A DNA stretch of 43,041 nucleotides from Butyricicoccus_A sp964513445 (lineage in GTDB: Bacteria > Bacillota > Clostridia > Oscillospirales > Butyricicoccaceae): positions 1-43,041 of the forward strand of contig CAZEMM010000010.1 in NCBI GenBank assembly GCA_964513445.1. The letters run 5' to 3'. The position numbers and the translations under genes were made by a program. Position 1 is the first letter of the stretch; each line of letters starts with the position of its first letter. The notes under the pieces were generated by a model. The model was given only the letters and a program-made list of their open reading frames with translations, was not told the DNA's origin and searched no databases. Positions 22,884 to 32,042 of this stretch are shown here, one piece after another.

Positions 22884-24995
22884 ATGAAGGATCAGGTTTT
22901 TGGCGTATTACAGCGCATCGGGCGGTCGTTTATGCTGCCGATTGCGCTTTTGCCGGTTGCCGGCTTGTTTTTGGGCATTGGCAGCTCGTTTACCAATGAA
23001 ACCATGCTCGAAACATATGGGCTGACCCGCGTGCTCGGCCCGGGTACCGCGGCATATTCCATATTGCATGTGCTCAATGCGGCGGGCTCCATCGTATTTG
23101 ACAACCTCGCGTTGATCTTTGCCGTCGGCGTCGCCATCGGCATGGCGAAAAAGGAAAAGGAAGTCGCTGCGCTCGCGGGTGCGATCGCGTTTTTTGTCAT
23201 GCACGCGTCCGTCAGCGCGATGCTGGACAATTTCGGCGCACCGGATATGGACGGCGCGGTCGCGACGGTGTGCGGCATCAATTCGCTGCAAATGGGCGTA
23301 TTTGGCGGCATTTTGGTTGGCCTTGGTGTAGCCGCGCTGCACAACCGCTATTATAAGATTCAGCTGCCGCAGGTGCTGTCCTTTTTCGGCGGCACGCGCT
23401 TTGTCCCGATTATTTCCGCCATTGTGTATCTGCTCGTCGGCATCGGCATGTATTTCGTCTGGCCGGTCATCCAGAGCGGCATCTATGCGCTGGGCGGGCT
23501 GGTGCTGCGCTCCGGCTACGCGGGCACCTGGCTGTACGGCATTATCGAGCGTGCGCTCATTCCGTTTGGCCTGCACCATGTGTTTTATCTCCCGTTTTGG
23601 CAGACCGCGCTCGGCGGCACGCTGGAGGTCGGCGGACGCATCGTGGAGGGCGCGCAGAACATCTTTTTCGCGCAGCTCGCCGACCCGACGGTGACGCATT
23701 ACGCGGCTTCTGCCTGCCGGTTTATGACGGGCAAATTCCCGTTTATGATTTTCGGTCTGCCGGGCGGCGCGCTGGCGATGTACCACTGCGCCAATCGGGA
23801 AAACCGCAGGGAGGTCGGCGGCCTGCTGCTGTCCGCCGCGCTGACCGGTATGCTCACCGGCATCACGGAGCCGATTGAATTTACGTTTCTGTTTGTCGCG
23901 TTGCCGCTGTATGCGGTGCACTGTGTGCTGGCGGGTCTGTCGTATATGCTGATGCATATGCTCAACTGCACGGTCGGCATGACGTTTTCCGGCGGCCTGA
24001 TCGACCTGACGCTGTTCGGCATCATGCAGGGCAGCGCCAAGACCAGCTGGTATTGGATTCCGATTGTCGGCGCGGTGTATTTTGTCGTGTATTACGGTCT
24101 GTTCCGTTTTATGATTACCAAATGGAACTACCAGACGCCGGGACGCGGCGAGGCGGAAAACAAGCTGTACACCCGCGCGGATGTAAACGCGGCAAAGGCC
24201 GGAGCGGCCGGACAGACACGCGCGGCGGACGACGGCATTTCCGCGCGCATCACGGCGGGCTTGGGCGGCAAGGCCAACATCTCCGATGTGGACTGCTGCG
24301 CCACACGCCTGCGCATTACCGTGCACGATCCGTCCGGAGTGGACGATGGCGTGCTCAGGCAGACGGGCGCATCCGGCGTCATCCACAAGGGGCAGGGCGT
24401 ACAGATCATCTATGGCCCGCGCGTGACCGTCATCAAATCCGAGCTGGAGGATTATCTGGAGCACGCCCCGGCGCAGCCGGATATGCCAAAAATGCCGGAG
24501 GCGGAGCCGTCCGCACCGCAGCAGGTAAACAAAGGCCAATCAGCCGCACCGCTGACGCTGCATGCACCGATTTCCGGCACGCTGCTGCCGCTGTCCGCCG
24601 TGGGCGACGGCGTTTTCTCCGAAGGCATGCTGGGTGACGGCGTGGCGATCGAGCCGTCAGACGGGCAGATTGTCGCGCCGTGCGGCTGTGAGGTGGTGAG
24701 TGTGTTCGACACCGGGCATGCGGTCGCGCTGCTCGCCGGGGACGCGGAGCTGCTGCTGCACATCGGCATCGACACGGTCAAAATGGGCGGCGACGGGTTC
24801 GACATCACCGTGAAAGCGGGCGACCGGCTCAAAACAGGCGACCCCATCGGGCAATTTGACATGGAAAAAATCAAACGCGCGGGCTATGCGCGCACAACGC
24901 CGTTCGTTATCACCAATTCAGAGGCGTTTCGCTGCATCGAACGCTGCGCACAGGGAGCTGTAAGGGCGGGCGACGCGATTATGACGCTGCGCTGA
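22884..24995 (+). CDS. PTS EIICBA transporter, glucose/GlcNAc family
   Basis: A 703-residue sugar permease of the glucose superfamily in the order C-B-A. EIIC is about residues 1-415 (about ten membrane helices; the late GITEPIEFTFLFVALPLY is typical). EIIB is about 450-525 with the active cysteine C472 in DVDCCATRLRI, oddly next to a second cysteine C471. EIIA is about 555-690 with H626 in ELLLHIGIDTV and partner APISGTLLPL. Substrate could be glucose, N-acetylglucosamine or a related sugar; I cannot tell. The ATG has GAGGAGG upstream. No antiterminator gene or RAT-like hairpin is seen before it. Confidence 0.92.
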   Translation: MKDQVFGVLQRIGRSFMLPIALLPVAGLFLGIGSSFTNETMLETYGLTRVLGPGTAAYSILHVLNAAGSIVFDNLALIFAVGVAIGMAKKEKEVAALAGAIAFFVMHASVSAMLDNFGAPDMDGAVATVCGINSLQMGVFGGILVGLGVAALHNRYYKIQLPQVLSFFGGTRFVPIISAIVYLLVGIGMYFVWPVIQSGIYALGGLVLRSGYAGTWLYGIIERALIPFGLHHVFYLPFWQTALGGTLEVGGRIVEGAQNIFFAQLADPTVTHYAASACRFMTGKFPFMIFGLPGGALAMYHCANRENRREVGGLLLSAALTGMLTGITEPIEFTFLFVALPLYAVHCVLAGLSYMLMHMLNCTVGMTFSGGLIDLTLFGIMQGSAKTSWYWIPIVGAVYFVVYYGLFRFMITKWNYQTPGRGEAENKLYTRADVNAAKAGAAGQTRAADDGISARITAGLGGKANISDVDCCATRLRITVHDPSGVDDGVLRQTGASGVIHKGQGVQIIYGPRVTVIKSELEDYLEHAPAQPDMPKMPEAEPSAPQQVNKGQSAAPLTLHAPISGTLLPLSAVGDGVFSEGMLGDGVAIEPSDGQIVAPCGCEVVSVFDTGHAVALLAGDAELLLHIGIDTVKMGGDGFDITVKAGDRLKTGDPIGQFDMEKIKRAGYARTTPFVITNSEAFRCIERCAQGAVRAGDAIMTLR

Positions 24996-25015
24996 CCGCC
25001 TTCTGCGGGACGAAA

Positions 25016-25046
25016 AAAGACCTCCGTGAAAAAACGGAGGTCTTTG
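25016..25046 (+). terminator. Terminator of the EIICBA gene
   Basis: Arms GACCTCCGT (25019-25027) and ACGGAGGTC (25034-25042), preceded by AAAAAA and followed by TTTG. Confidence 0.85.
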
Positions 25047-25109
25047 TGCGGGCAATGCTGCCCATATAGAGAAAAGAGAGAAGGAATAAAAATATGAAAA
25101 AGGCAGAGA

Positions 25110-25301
25110 TTAAATGGATGCGATTGAGATTTCCATGTTATGGTTCATCATTCGCTTGTGAGCGCCGGCAATGCGGGGATCATATGCGCGCAGGTCGTTG
25201 AGATCATCCGCACTGACACCGAGCTCGGTTGTCATATAGGATCGCAGCTGTTCGGTCTGGCCAGCCTTTGCCATTTCAGATAATTGACCTAAAATACCCA
25301 T
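25110..25301 (-). CDS. Small 63-residue protein, unknown function
   Basis: Starts MGILGQLSEMAKAG and ends in EISIASI. It is soluble and helical, with many charged residues, and has no recognised motif. I chose the ATG at 25301, which has AAAGGAAG about 10 bases upstream. The frame stays open to 25445, but that part looks unlike coding sequence. A promoter candidate lies about 120 bases upstream of the ATG, so the message would have a long leader. It stands alone between a PTS terminator and a HAD gene transcribed the same way. Confidence 0.55.
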   Translation of the reverse strand: MGILGQLSEMAKAGQTEQLRSYMTTELGVSADDLNDLRAYDPRIAGAHKRMMNHNMEISIASI

Positions 25302-25423
25302 GGAATAGTTCGCTTCCTTTCTGAATCGCTTGGATTCGTATTTTGCGCAGCCGCGCGGATATCCGGGTGAAAACGCGGTCTGCCGGAAAACAATTGGAAC
25401 GTCGGTTCCTGTTTTCTGAGGTA

Positions 25424-25452
25424 ATGATAGCCCTTTTTTTTTCATTTGTCAT
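25424..25452 (-). promoter_or_regulatory. Promoter candidate for the 63-residue protein
   Basis: On the minus strand ATGACA (25447-25452), 17 bases including a 9-base A-run, TATCAT (25424-25429). Confidence 0.45.
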
Positions 25453-25707
25453 GGCGCAAATTTCACGAATTCCGGTATGGAAATCATATATTTTTTTCTA
25501 TATTTAACAGATTTTCACGTGCACGCAGGGCGCAGAAGTGAAAATGACGCAAAATGCATGCTTTACAGCGGGAGAATTGGGCAGGATTGCGGATTTTTTG
25601 GTCGATTATTCAATAAAAAGAGGCGAAATTGAGGGAAAATCCCGCTAAATTTGTACGTTTTGGACAGAGAAAAGCGAAAGCTGCTCTGTATTATTCCCCA
25701 AAAGTGC
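25453..25707. other. A/T-rich gap with no recognised gene
   Basis: About 250 bases between the promoter of the small protein and the terminator of the HAD gene. Short open frames on both strands lack ribosome sites. No repeat shared with the rest of the window is seen. Confidence 0.5.
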
Positions 25708-25737
25708 AAAAAAGTAACCGTGCATATTGCACGGTTA
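25708..25737 (-). terminator. Terminator of the TetR-HAD unit
   Basis: On the minus strand a perfect 10-pair stem TAACCGTGCA/TGCACGGTTA (25715-25737, 3-base loop) is followed by CTTTTTTG. Confidence 0.85.
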
Positions 25738-25783
25738 TAATTTCGGACGATCGCGGTTTGCCGAGGGGACGGCGGCGCGTTTC

Positions 25784-26458
25784 TTATAGATTGGCTGGGG
25801 CGTTCCACTGTACGATGCAGTCCGCGAGCGGGTGCAGCGACGGCAGGACCGCGCGGCACAGCGCGTGCATCTCATCGGTGGGCGGCAGCTGATCGGGCAC
25901 CATGACCGGAATCATGCCCGCTGCGGCAGCGGCGCGGATGCCATTGTATGAGTCCTCTACCGCGATCGCCTGCGATGGCGGGACGTCCAGCGCGCGGCAC
26001 GCCGCCAGATAGATGTCGGGCGCGGGCTTGCTGTGCGCGATGCGGTCGCCGCCGAGTACATAATCAAAGGCATCCAGCAGACCGGCGCGCATCAGCTCCT
26101 GCTCGACGATGGGCTGGCGGGTGGAGGAGGCCAGCCCGATGCGCAGGCCGCGCTGCGAGAGTGCGCGCAGCGTTTCCGGTGCGCCCGGCTTGACCGGAAT
26201 GCCGTCCGCCGCCTCGATGGCGTGAAAGCGCGTGCTGATGTCGCGCAAAAACGCGTCGACGGGAAAATCGGCGCCGCAGCGCGTGCGCAGCAGCTGCTCG
26301 AGATAGGCGTGCGTTGTACCGGTTTGCGCGATATACAGCGCGTCCGCATCTGGCATGTGATATTGCGGGCCGAGCGCGCGCCAGCAGCGGCGCACGAGAG
26401 CTTCTGTGTCTAAAATCACGCCGTCCATGTCAAAGACGACAGCGGATATCGTGTTCAT
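25784..26458 (-). CDS. HAD-superfamily phosphatase (beta-phosphoglucomutase-like)
   Basis: A 224-residue HAD hydrolase. Motif I is FDMDGVILDTE (D10 nucleophile, D12). A helical cap region follows, then motif II GLASSTRQ, motif III SKPAPDIY with the lysine, and motif IV AVEDSYNGIRAA. This subclass covers beta-phosphoglucomutases and small-sugar or phosphoglycolate phosphatases, so the substrate is unknown. The ATG overlaps the stop of the TetR gene (ATGA), so the two are co-translated. The link to the divergent MMPL operon is only positional. Confidence 0.9.
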   Translation of the reverse strand: MNTISAVVFDMDGVILDTEALVRRCWRALGPQYHMPDADALYIAQTGTTHAYLEQLLRTRCGADFPVDAFLRDISTRFHAIEAADGIPVKPGAPETLRALSQRGLRIGLASSTRQPIVEQELMRAGLLDAFDYVLGGDRIAHSKPAPDIYLAACRALDVPPSQAIAVEDSYNGIRAAAAAGMIPVMVPDQLPPTDEMHALCRAVLPSLHPLADCIVQWNAPANL

Positions 26459-27048
26459 GATAGAATTCTCCGTATCATTTCGTAGAGCAGCGGCTTGACG
26501 TTTTCAATCGTATCCGGCTGCTGCTCGATGATGCTGGTATAGCAGACGTTAAAGCAGAGATCGATGATGATGAAAAACAGATTGCGCAGACGGCGCATGT
26601 CGTGCTCCGCCATCGGCGTGTCCATCAGGCGCCGGATGATGGTCGCCCGCAGCGTGTCGTCCGGCTCGTCCTCCGTCAGCGTTTGTTCCACGAGCGCAAA
26701 GGAAAAATTGCGCTTGGCCAGGCGCAGCAGCGCGGTGTTGCGCGTAAAATAATCGATTACCCAGTCGGCAAACAAAATGACATTTTCCGCAAAGCAGTCC
26801 GTGCGGTGCTGCTCGGTGTAATCAAACGCCTGCTGCACGATTTCATGCGTGCGTTCGCGCAGCAGCTGCTCCAGCAGGTCGTCCTTATCCTTAAAATACA
26901 GATAGAACGTGCCCTTGGCGACGTTGGCGCGCGCGGCAATCTCGCTGATGCTTGTTTTGGATATTCCGTTGTCGAGAAACAGCCGCTGCGCTGCGTCCAG
27001 CAGGCTGCGGCGTTTGGCTTCCTTTTTTTTATGCATATGCAGGCTCAT
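26455..27048 (-). CDS. TetR family regulator divergent to the MMPL operon
   Basis: A 197-residue regulator. The HTH is clear: RSLLDAAQRLFLDNGISKTSISEIAARANVAKGTFYLYFKDKDDLLEQLL. The start is the ATG at 27048 with AAGGAG 7 bases upstream; the open frame extends further upstream into promoter DNA and is not used. It is transcribed with the HAD gene and divergently from MMPL. Two TGAC-N5-GTCA palindromes at the MMPL promoter are the likely binding sites. By analogy with other TetR/MMPL pairs, it would release MMPL expression on sensing a lipid or toxic compound (inference). Confidence 0.92.
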   Translation of the reverse strand: MSLHMHKKKEAKRRSLLDAAQRLFLDNGISKTSISEIAARANVAKGTFYLYFKDKDDLLEQLLRERTHEIVQQAFDYTEQHRTDCFAENVILFADWVIDYFTRNTALLRLAKRNFSFALVEQTLTEDEPDDTLRATIIRRLMDTPMAEHDMRRLRNLFFIIIDLCFNVCYTSIIEQQPDTIENVKPLLYEMIRRILS

Positions 27049-27090
27049 GTGCGCACTCCTTTGCTGTCTGTATCTGTTCGCACTGGTATC

Positions 27091-27119
27091 AGTATACCGT
27101 ACCCAAAACACATTTACAA
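27091..27119 (-). promoter_or_regulatory. Promoter of the TetR-HAD unit
   Basis: On the minus strand TTGTAA (27114-27119), 17 bases, TATACT (27091-27096). A GGTAT/ATACC inverted repeat (27086-27099) covers the -10. Confidence 0.6.
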
Positions 27120-27223
27120 GGGCGGTAAAACGGCATGACCGAAAAATCTGTCCAATTTTGTGGTTTGAAATGCGTGCGCGTTTGTCGCGGATGCAAAAAT
27201 GCGGCAGATCGTCAAAATATATA

Positions 27224-27285
27224 TTGACCAACAGTCATTTTTGAATTATACTACTGTGTGAATCATAAAAAGTGACTATTCGTCA
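27224..27285 (+). promoter_or_regulatory. MMPL operon promoter with two TGAC-N5-GTCA operators
   Basis: TTGACC (27224-27229), 17 bases, TATACT (27247-27252) form a strong promoter. Palindrome 1, TGAC-CAACA-GTCA (27225-27237), covers the -35. Palindrome 2, TGAC-TATTC-GTCA (27273-27285), lies in the leader 48 bases further on. The shared arms and spacing suggest one dimeric regulator, most likely the adjacent TetR protein. Confidence 0.75.
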
Positions 27286-27325
27286 GTTTTTGGAACTGCT
27301 GCAAAGGGAAGGGAAGTGTACGCAC

Positions 27326-29422
27326 GTGGAACGTATCGCGCGTTTTGCTGTCAGGCGGCGCGGCCTTGTGCTTGTGGTCGCATGCATTCTGCTCGTATTT
27401 TCCGTGATCGGCTACATCGGCACGCGCATCAATTATGATATTCTGAGCTATCTGCCGGAGGAGCTGGAGTCCATGGAGGGCGAAACGTACCTCGAGGACG
27501 ATTTCAACATCGCCTCTACCGCGATGATCACGGTAGAACATATGAATATCGCGGATGTGCTTGCGTTAAAGGAGGACGTGGAGGCCATCGACGGCGTGAA
27601 AAACGCATTCTGGATCAGCGATGTGGTGGATGTCTCCGTGCCGAAGGAAATGCTGCCGGATGCCGTGCAGGATTTCATGTACGGCAAGAATGATTCCACG
27701 ATGCTGCTCGTGCGGTTCGAGGAGCCGACGGCGTCGGACCGGACGATGAACGCCATTGTCGGGATCAAGCACGCGCTGCGCAAGGACTGCTTTCTCGGCG
27801 GCCTGTCGGTCATTCTGGAGGACACCAAGGATTTGACCAACGAGGAGCTTCCGAAGTACATCGCCTGCTCGGTCATCTGTTGCCTGATCGTATTGTTCTT
27901 GTTTTTGGAGAATACCGCCGTGCCGCTGATCTTTATGCTCGGGCTGGTATTCCCGATCGTGTATAATTTCGGCAGTAATATCTTCCTCGGGCAGATCTCG
28001 TTTATCACGCAGGCGCTTGCAGCGGTGCTCCAGCTGGGCGTCACGATGGATTTCTCCATCTTTCTGCTGCATCGCTACCAGGAGGAGAAGCTGGATAAGC
28101 CGAACGAGGAGGCGATGGTCGCCGCCATCTGTAAGACGGGCACGGCGATCATGTCGTCGTCGCTCACTACAATCGCGGGCTTTCTGGCGATGTGCGCGAT
28201 GTCGCTGCGGCTGGGCGCGGATATCGGCATTGTCATGGCGAAGGGTGTCGCGTTCGGTGTGATCAGTACGCTGACCATTCTGCCGGCGCTCATCATTTAT
28301 TTTGACCGCATCATTGAAAAGAGCCGTCACCGCGTGCTCATTCCCAAAATGACGCTGGTCACCCGGCTCATCGACCGCCATCCGAAATCCATTTTGGCGG
28401 TGTTTGTCGTCATCGTGCTTCTCTTCGGGCGGGCGCAGGGGCTGACCAATGTGTACTACACGCTGACCGACAGCATGCCGCAGGATCTGACCGGCATCGC
28501 GGGCACCGATCAGCTGGGAGAGGATTTTGGCATGCCGAGCTTCCATTTTGTCGTTGTGGATGAAAAGCTGGATTCCGCCAAAATGAAGTCCCTGGCGGAT
28601 GAGCTGGACGCGGTGGACGGCATCAAGATGACGCTGTGCTATGAAAAGTTCATCGGCGGCGGCATCCCGCAGTCGGTGATCCCGGAGGATGTGGCATCGC
28701 TGTTCCATGCGGGCGGACACCGGCTGATGATGATTACCACGGAATATAAGCCGGGCACGGATGAGATGAACGAGCAGGTGGAAACCATGAACGATATTGT
28801 CAAGCGATATGACGCAAACGGTCTGGTCACGGGCGAGGGCGCGATGACAAAGGATTTGATTACGACCTCCGCCCACGATTTTAACGCGACCTCCGTCGTT
28901 TCCATTTTCGCGGTGTTTGCCATCATTCTCATCACGTTCAAATCGGTTTCTATTCCGACGCTGCTCGTGCTTGTCATCGAGGGCGCGATCATGGTCAACC
29001 TCGGCATTCCGTATTTTACCGGCTCGACCATCCCGTTTATTTCCAGCATCGTCATCGGTACGATTCAGCTGGGCGCGACGGTGGACTACGCGATTTTGAT
29101 GACGACGCGGTTCCGCGAGGAGTGCGGCGGCGGGCTGAACCCGCATGACGCCGCGCTTGCTGCCGTGCATTCGTGCGCGCCGAGCATCATCACGAGCGGC
29201 ATGTCGTTTTTTGCCGCGACAGTCGGATTGTTCTTTCTGTCCCGCATTGATTTGATTCGCAGCCTGTGTCTGCTCATTAGCCGCGGCGCGATCATCTCAA
29301 TGCTGATGATTCTCATTGTGCTGCCGGTCATGCTGACCGTGTTTGCGCCGTTAATAAAAAAGACCACCTACCATTGGCTTGACGAGCAGGCCGAATCACA
29401 AAAAGGAGCGTGTTCCAATTGA
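27326..29422 (+). CDS. MMPL family (RND superfamily) transporter
   Basis: A 698-residue exporter with two similar halves. Each half has one membrane helix, an outside domain of about 150 residues, then a bundle of about five helices. Examples are residues 13-31 LVLVVACILLVFSVIGYI, and the bundle motifs LGVTMDFSIFLLHRYQEE (half 1) and LGATVDYAILMTTRFREE (half 2) with the proton-relay aspartate. MMPL proteins move lipids or hydrophobic compounds outwards. I prefer the GTG at 27326, giving MERIARFAVRRRGLV with an AGGGAAG site; an earlier GTG at 27272 would overlap operator 2. It is coupled to the secreted partner gene through TTGA. Confidence 0.9.
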   Translation: MERIARFAVRRRGLVLVVACILLVFSVIGYIGTRINYDILSYLPEELESMEGETYLEDDFNIASTAMITVEHMNIADVLALKEDVEAIDGVKNAFWISDVVDVSVPKEMLPDAVQDFMYGKNDSTMLLVRFEEPTASDRTMNAIVGIKHALRKDCFLGGLSVILEDTKDLTNEELPKYIACSVICCLIVLFLFLENTAVPLIFMLGLVFPIVYNFGSNIFLGQISFITQALAAVLQLGVTMDFSIFLLHRYQEEKLDKPNEEAMVAAICKTGTAIMSSSLTTIAGFLAMCAMSLRLGADIGIVMAKGVAFGVISTLTILPALIIYFDRIIEKSRHRVLIPKMTLVTRLIDRHPKSILAVFVVIVLLFGRAQGLTNVYYTLTDSMPQDLTGIAGTDQLGEDFGMPSFHFVVVDEKLDSAKMKSLADELDAVDGIKMTLCYEKFIGGGIPQSVIPEDVASLFHAGGHRLMMITTEYKPGTDEMNEQVETMNDIVKRYDANGLVTGEGAMTKDLITTSAHDFNATSVVSIFAVFAIILITFKSVSIPTLLVLVIEGAIMVNLGIPYFTGSTIPFISSIVIGTIQLGATVDYAILMTTRFREECGGGLNPHDAALAAVHSCAPSIITSGMSFFAATVGLFFLSRIDLIRSLCLLISRGAIISMLMILIVLPVMLTVFAPLIKKTTYHWLDEQAESQKGACSN

Positions 29423-31785
29423 AAAAACGATATAGGGTGACCGCCGGCGCGTTGGGTGCGCTGCTGGTATGCGGGATGGTTTCGCCGACGTTTGCCGCCG
29501 CGTCGGTCAGCAAGGATGATACGGTCTATGCGACGCTTGACCCGTCCGGCGCGGTCGCACATCAGACGGTCAGCAGCTGGCTGCATTCAGATAAAGGGCT
29601 GACGAATTTTGCGGATGTCAGCGATTTGCAGGATATTGTCAACCTCAAGAGCGACGAGCTGCCAAAGCAGGACGGCACGGCGCTGATATGGAATGTGGAC
29701 GGAAATGACGTCTACTATCAGGGCGCCTCGACCGACACGCTGCCGATTGAGACGGAGATCACCTATATGCTGGACGGCAATCCGGTGGAGGCCTCCGCGC
29801 TGGCGGGTGCGAGCGGCCATCTTGCAATCCACATCGCGTTTCACAACAACGCGGTGGAAACGCGGACGATTGACGGCGTGGAATATGAGATATGCGTGCC
29901 GTATTTTGTGCTGGTGGGGACCGATTTGTCCACCGATCACTTTGTCAACATCGAGGCGGAGGATGGGATAATTGAAACGGACAGCACCAACCAGATCGTC
30001 GGCTTTTTGACCATGCCGGGCATGCGCGATACATATGGAGATCTGCTGGACGGCAAGCTGAGCGAGGTGCGCGATAAGCTGCTCGATTCGGTGGACATCG
30101 AGTGCGACATGAAGGACGGCGAGCTGCCGTCGCTGTACGTGGCGTATGCCTCCGATCTGAGCGCGCTGGACGAGCTGGACGGCGGCGAATTTGGCGATGT
30201 GGACGAGATGTTCGATCAGCTGGACGAGCTGAAGGACGCGACGCAGCAGCTCATCGACGGCTCGCGTGAGCTGGCGGACGGCTGCAGCACGCTGGATGAC
30301 AAGCTGGGCGAGCTGTCCTCCAATTACGTCGTATTCCACGACGGCATCATCGACGCATGCTCCGGCGCGGGGCTGCTGACCGACGCCACCAAGCAGCTGT
30401 GCTCCGGCATGCGCACGCTGACGCTGGGCGCGGATACGCTGGGTGACGGCGTGGACGAGCTGGCGGACGGCGCAAAGACGCTGGAGGAGGGCGCCAAGCA
30501 GACGGATGCGGGCGCAAGCGCACTGTCCACAGGCCTGAATACGCTGGACAGCAATTCGAGCGATTTGTCGGAAGGCTCCAGACAGCTGGCGCAGGGACTG
30601 GATCAGCTGTCCGGCGCGCTGACAAGCAGCGACGTGCAGGCGCTGTTCTCCGGCTCGGAGGAGATGAAGCGATCGCTGTCCGATCTGTCCGATGGGATGC
30701 AGAAGGTATGCGCGGCGGTCGAGGGAAGCGATTTTTCGACCGCAATTTCCACATTAGATAAAATGGAGACGCTGGCATACTCGCTCGCTGAAAATGCAGA
30801 GGACCTGGGAAATGATGACAGCGACTCAATTGGCGAGGCAAGAGAGCTGACAGAGGAACAGGAAGACGCGCTGAAGGAGATGGACGGCGGAGACGAGATT
30901 CTGGAAAAATTTGAGGACAATGTCGCCACAATTGAGGATGCGTCGGAAAGCAGCGAAAGCGGCGAAGATATTTCCGACCAGCTGAAAATACTGGCGGAGA
31001 CACTGGGCAAGGTCAGCGACGGCTTACGGAAGTCGAACGATGAGATGAAAGAGCTGAAGGAGAGCTTGGCTACCATCAACAGTGGACTTGCGACCGCCTC
31101 GAGCAAGTACAGCTATATGAACAGCGGCTTGCAGGAGCTGGCCGGCACGCTCGGCTCGTCCGTAACCAAGCTGCATGAGGGCGCGGTTTCGCTGGACAGC
31201 GGCATCGCCAAATACACCTCCGGCGTCAGCTCGGCGGCACAGGGCGCGGCGCAGCTGGCAGCCGGCACAAAACAGGTCAGCGGCGGCGCGAGCCAGCTGG
31301 CAAGCGGCATTGATACGCTGAACAGCAAGGTGCCGGAGCTGAAGAACGGCATGAATCAGCTGAGCGACGGCGCAGACCAGCTGGACAGCGGCGCGGGCGA
31401 GCTGTCTGCGGGCATGCAGCAGCTGCAAAGCGCGAGCGCGACCGTACAAAACGCGATTTATCAGTTTGACGAGGCGGGCACACAGCTGTCCGACGGCGCA
31501 GGCACGCTGTATGACGGCATTGTGCAGTACAATGAAGAGGGCATCAGCAAGATAACGGAAAATCAGACGCTGACCGATCTGCGCACCGCGTCGAAGATCT
31601 TTGAGGAGCAGCGGGATATGGCAGACGCGCAGAGCTGCTATTCCGGCGCGCCGGCTTCCGCGGCGGAGACAACCACGAAGTTCGTCATGCGCACGCAGGA
31701 GGTTGCGCCGGAGGAGGTAGAAACCGAGCAGCCGGAGGAGACCAAGAAGGAAACGCTGTGGGATCGGATTAAGGGACTGTTTTGA
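29419..31785 (+). CDS. Secreted protein with heptad-like L-x-x-G repeats, MMPL partner
   Basis: A 788-residue exported protein. It has a signal peptide (about residues 1-27, ending near PTFAAAS), a beta-rich part to about 250, then two long helical tracts. The tracts are built of repeats such as LADGAKTLEEGAKQTDAG, LSEGSRQLAQGLDQLSG and LAAGTKQVSGGASQLASG, separated by an acidic region (about 480-570). Similar L-x-x-G-x-x-x-L repeats occur in YhgE/Pip-type proteins. Unlike those, this one has no C-terminal membrane helices and ends WDRIKGLF. The TTG at 29419 has AAGGAG 10 bases upstream; the GTG at 29410 is too close to it. It is likely the external partner of the transporter. Confidence 0.8.
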   Translation: MKKRYRVTAGALGALLVCGMVSPTFAAASVSKDDTVYATLDPSGAVAHQTVSSWLHSDKGLTNFADVSDLQDIVNLKSDELPKQDGTALIWNVDGNDVYYQGASTDTLPIETEITYMLDGNPVEASALAGASGHLAIHIAFHNNAVETRTIDGVEYEICVPYFVLVGTDLSTDHFVNIEAEDGIIETDSTNQIVGFLTMPGMRDTYGDLLDGKLSEVRDKLLDSVDIECDMKDGELPSLYVAYASDLSALDELDGGEFGDVDEMFDQLDELKDATQQLIDGSRELADGCSTLDDKLGELSSNYVVFHDGIIDACSGAGLLTDATKQLCSGMRTLTLGADTLGDGVDELADGAKTLEEGAKQTDAGASALSTGLNTLDSNSSDLSEGSRQLAQGLDQLSGALTSSDVQALFSGSEEMKRSLSDLSDGMQKVCAAVEGSDFSTAISTLDKMETLAYSLAENAEDLGNDDSDSIGEARELTEEQEDALKEMDGGDEILEKFEDNVATIEDASESSESGEDISDQLKILAETLGKVSDGLRKSNDEMKELKESLATINSGLATASSKYSYMNSGLQELAGTLGSSVTKLHEGAVSLDSGIAKYTSGVSSAAQGAAQLAAGTKQVSGGASQLASGIDTLNSKVPELKNGMNQLSDGADQLDSGAGELSAGMQQLQSASATVQNAIYQFDEAGTQLSDGAGTLYDGIVQYNEEGISKITENQTLTDLRTASKIFEEQRDMADAQSCYSGAPASAAETTTKFVMRTQEVAPEEVETEQPEETKKETLWDRIKGLF

Positions 31786-31816
31786 GTATTTAAAATTCAT
31801 ATAGGGATTCGGCCCA

Positions 31817-31856
31817 GAGGCTGTCGGCGAAAGTCGGCAGCCTCAGCGCGTTTTTT
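31817..31856 (+). terminator. Terminator of MMPL operon
   Basis: Arms GAGGCTG (31817-31823) and CAGCCTC (31838-31844), then AGCGCG and TTTTTT. Confidence 0.7.
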
Positions 31857-31870
31857 ACCAAAATTAAGTT

Positions 31871-31980
31871 CTGGGGGAATGTCCTGGGCGGAAGCATGCT
31901 GTTACATCGAGGAATGTATGTGACATTAGGACGGGGCCTCGCTTTCGCTGCGCTCACCTGCCACCGGCAGGCCGCGACCC
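31871..31980 (+). repeat. Intergenic repeat family 2, copy C
   Basis: A 110-base stretch beginning CTGGGGGAATGTCCTGGGCG and ending GCCGCGACCC. It is repeated without gaps at 42825-42934 with 8 differences by my count. It contains a CCTGCC/GGCAGG hairpin near the end and a TGTTACAT...ATGTGACA imperfect palindrome. An open frame running through it into the glycosyltransferase gene is rejected as coding. The rest of the gap 31786-32102 holds the terminator and promoter described here. Confidence 0.9.
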
Positions 31981-32042
31981 TGCGCCCTCTCCCTGCATGG
32001 CTTTTGCAGAAAAGAAAGAAGCCGTTTTTGCGCGCAGTGCGG

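Noticed and set aside
22908..24539. 543-codon minus-strand frame across the EIICBA gene
   Set aside because: Antisense shadow of a well-supported PTS gene.
27566..29170. 534-codon minus-strand frame across the MMPL gene
   Set aside because: Shadow frame with shadow-type composition and no ribosome site; the MMPL frame has clear family motifs.
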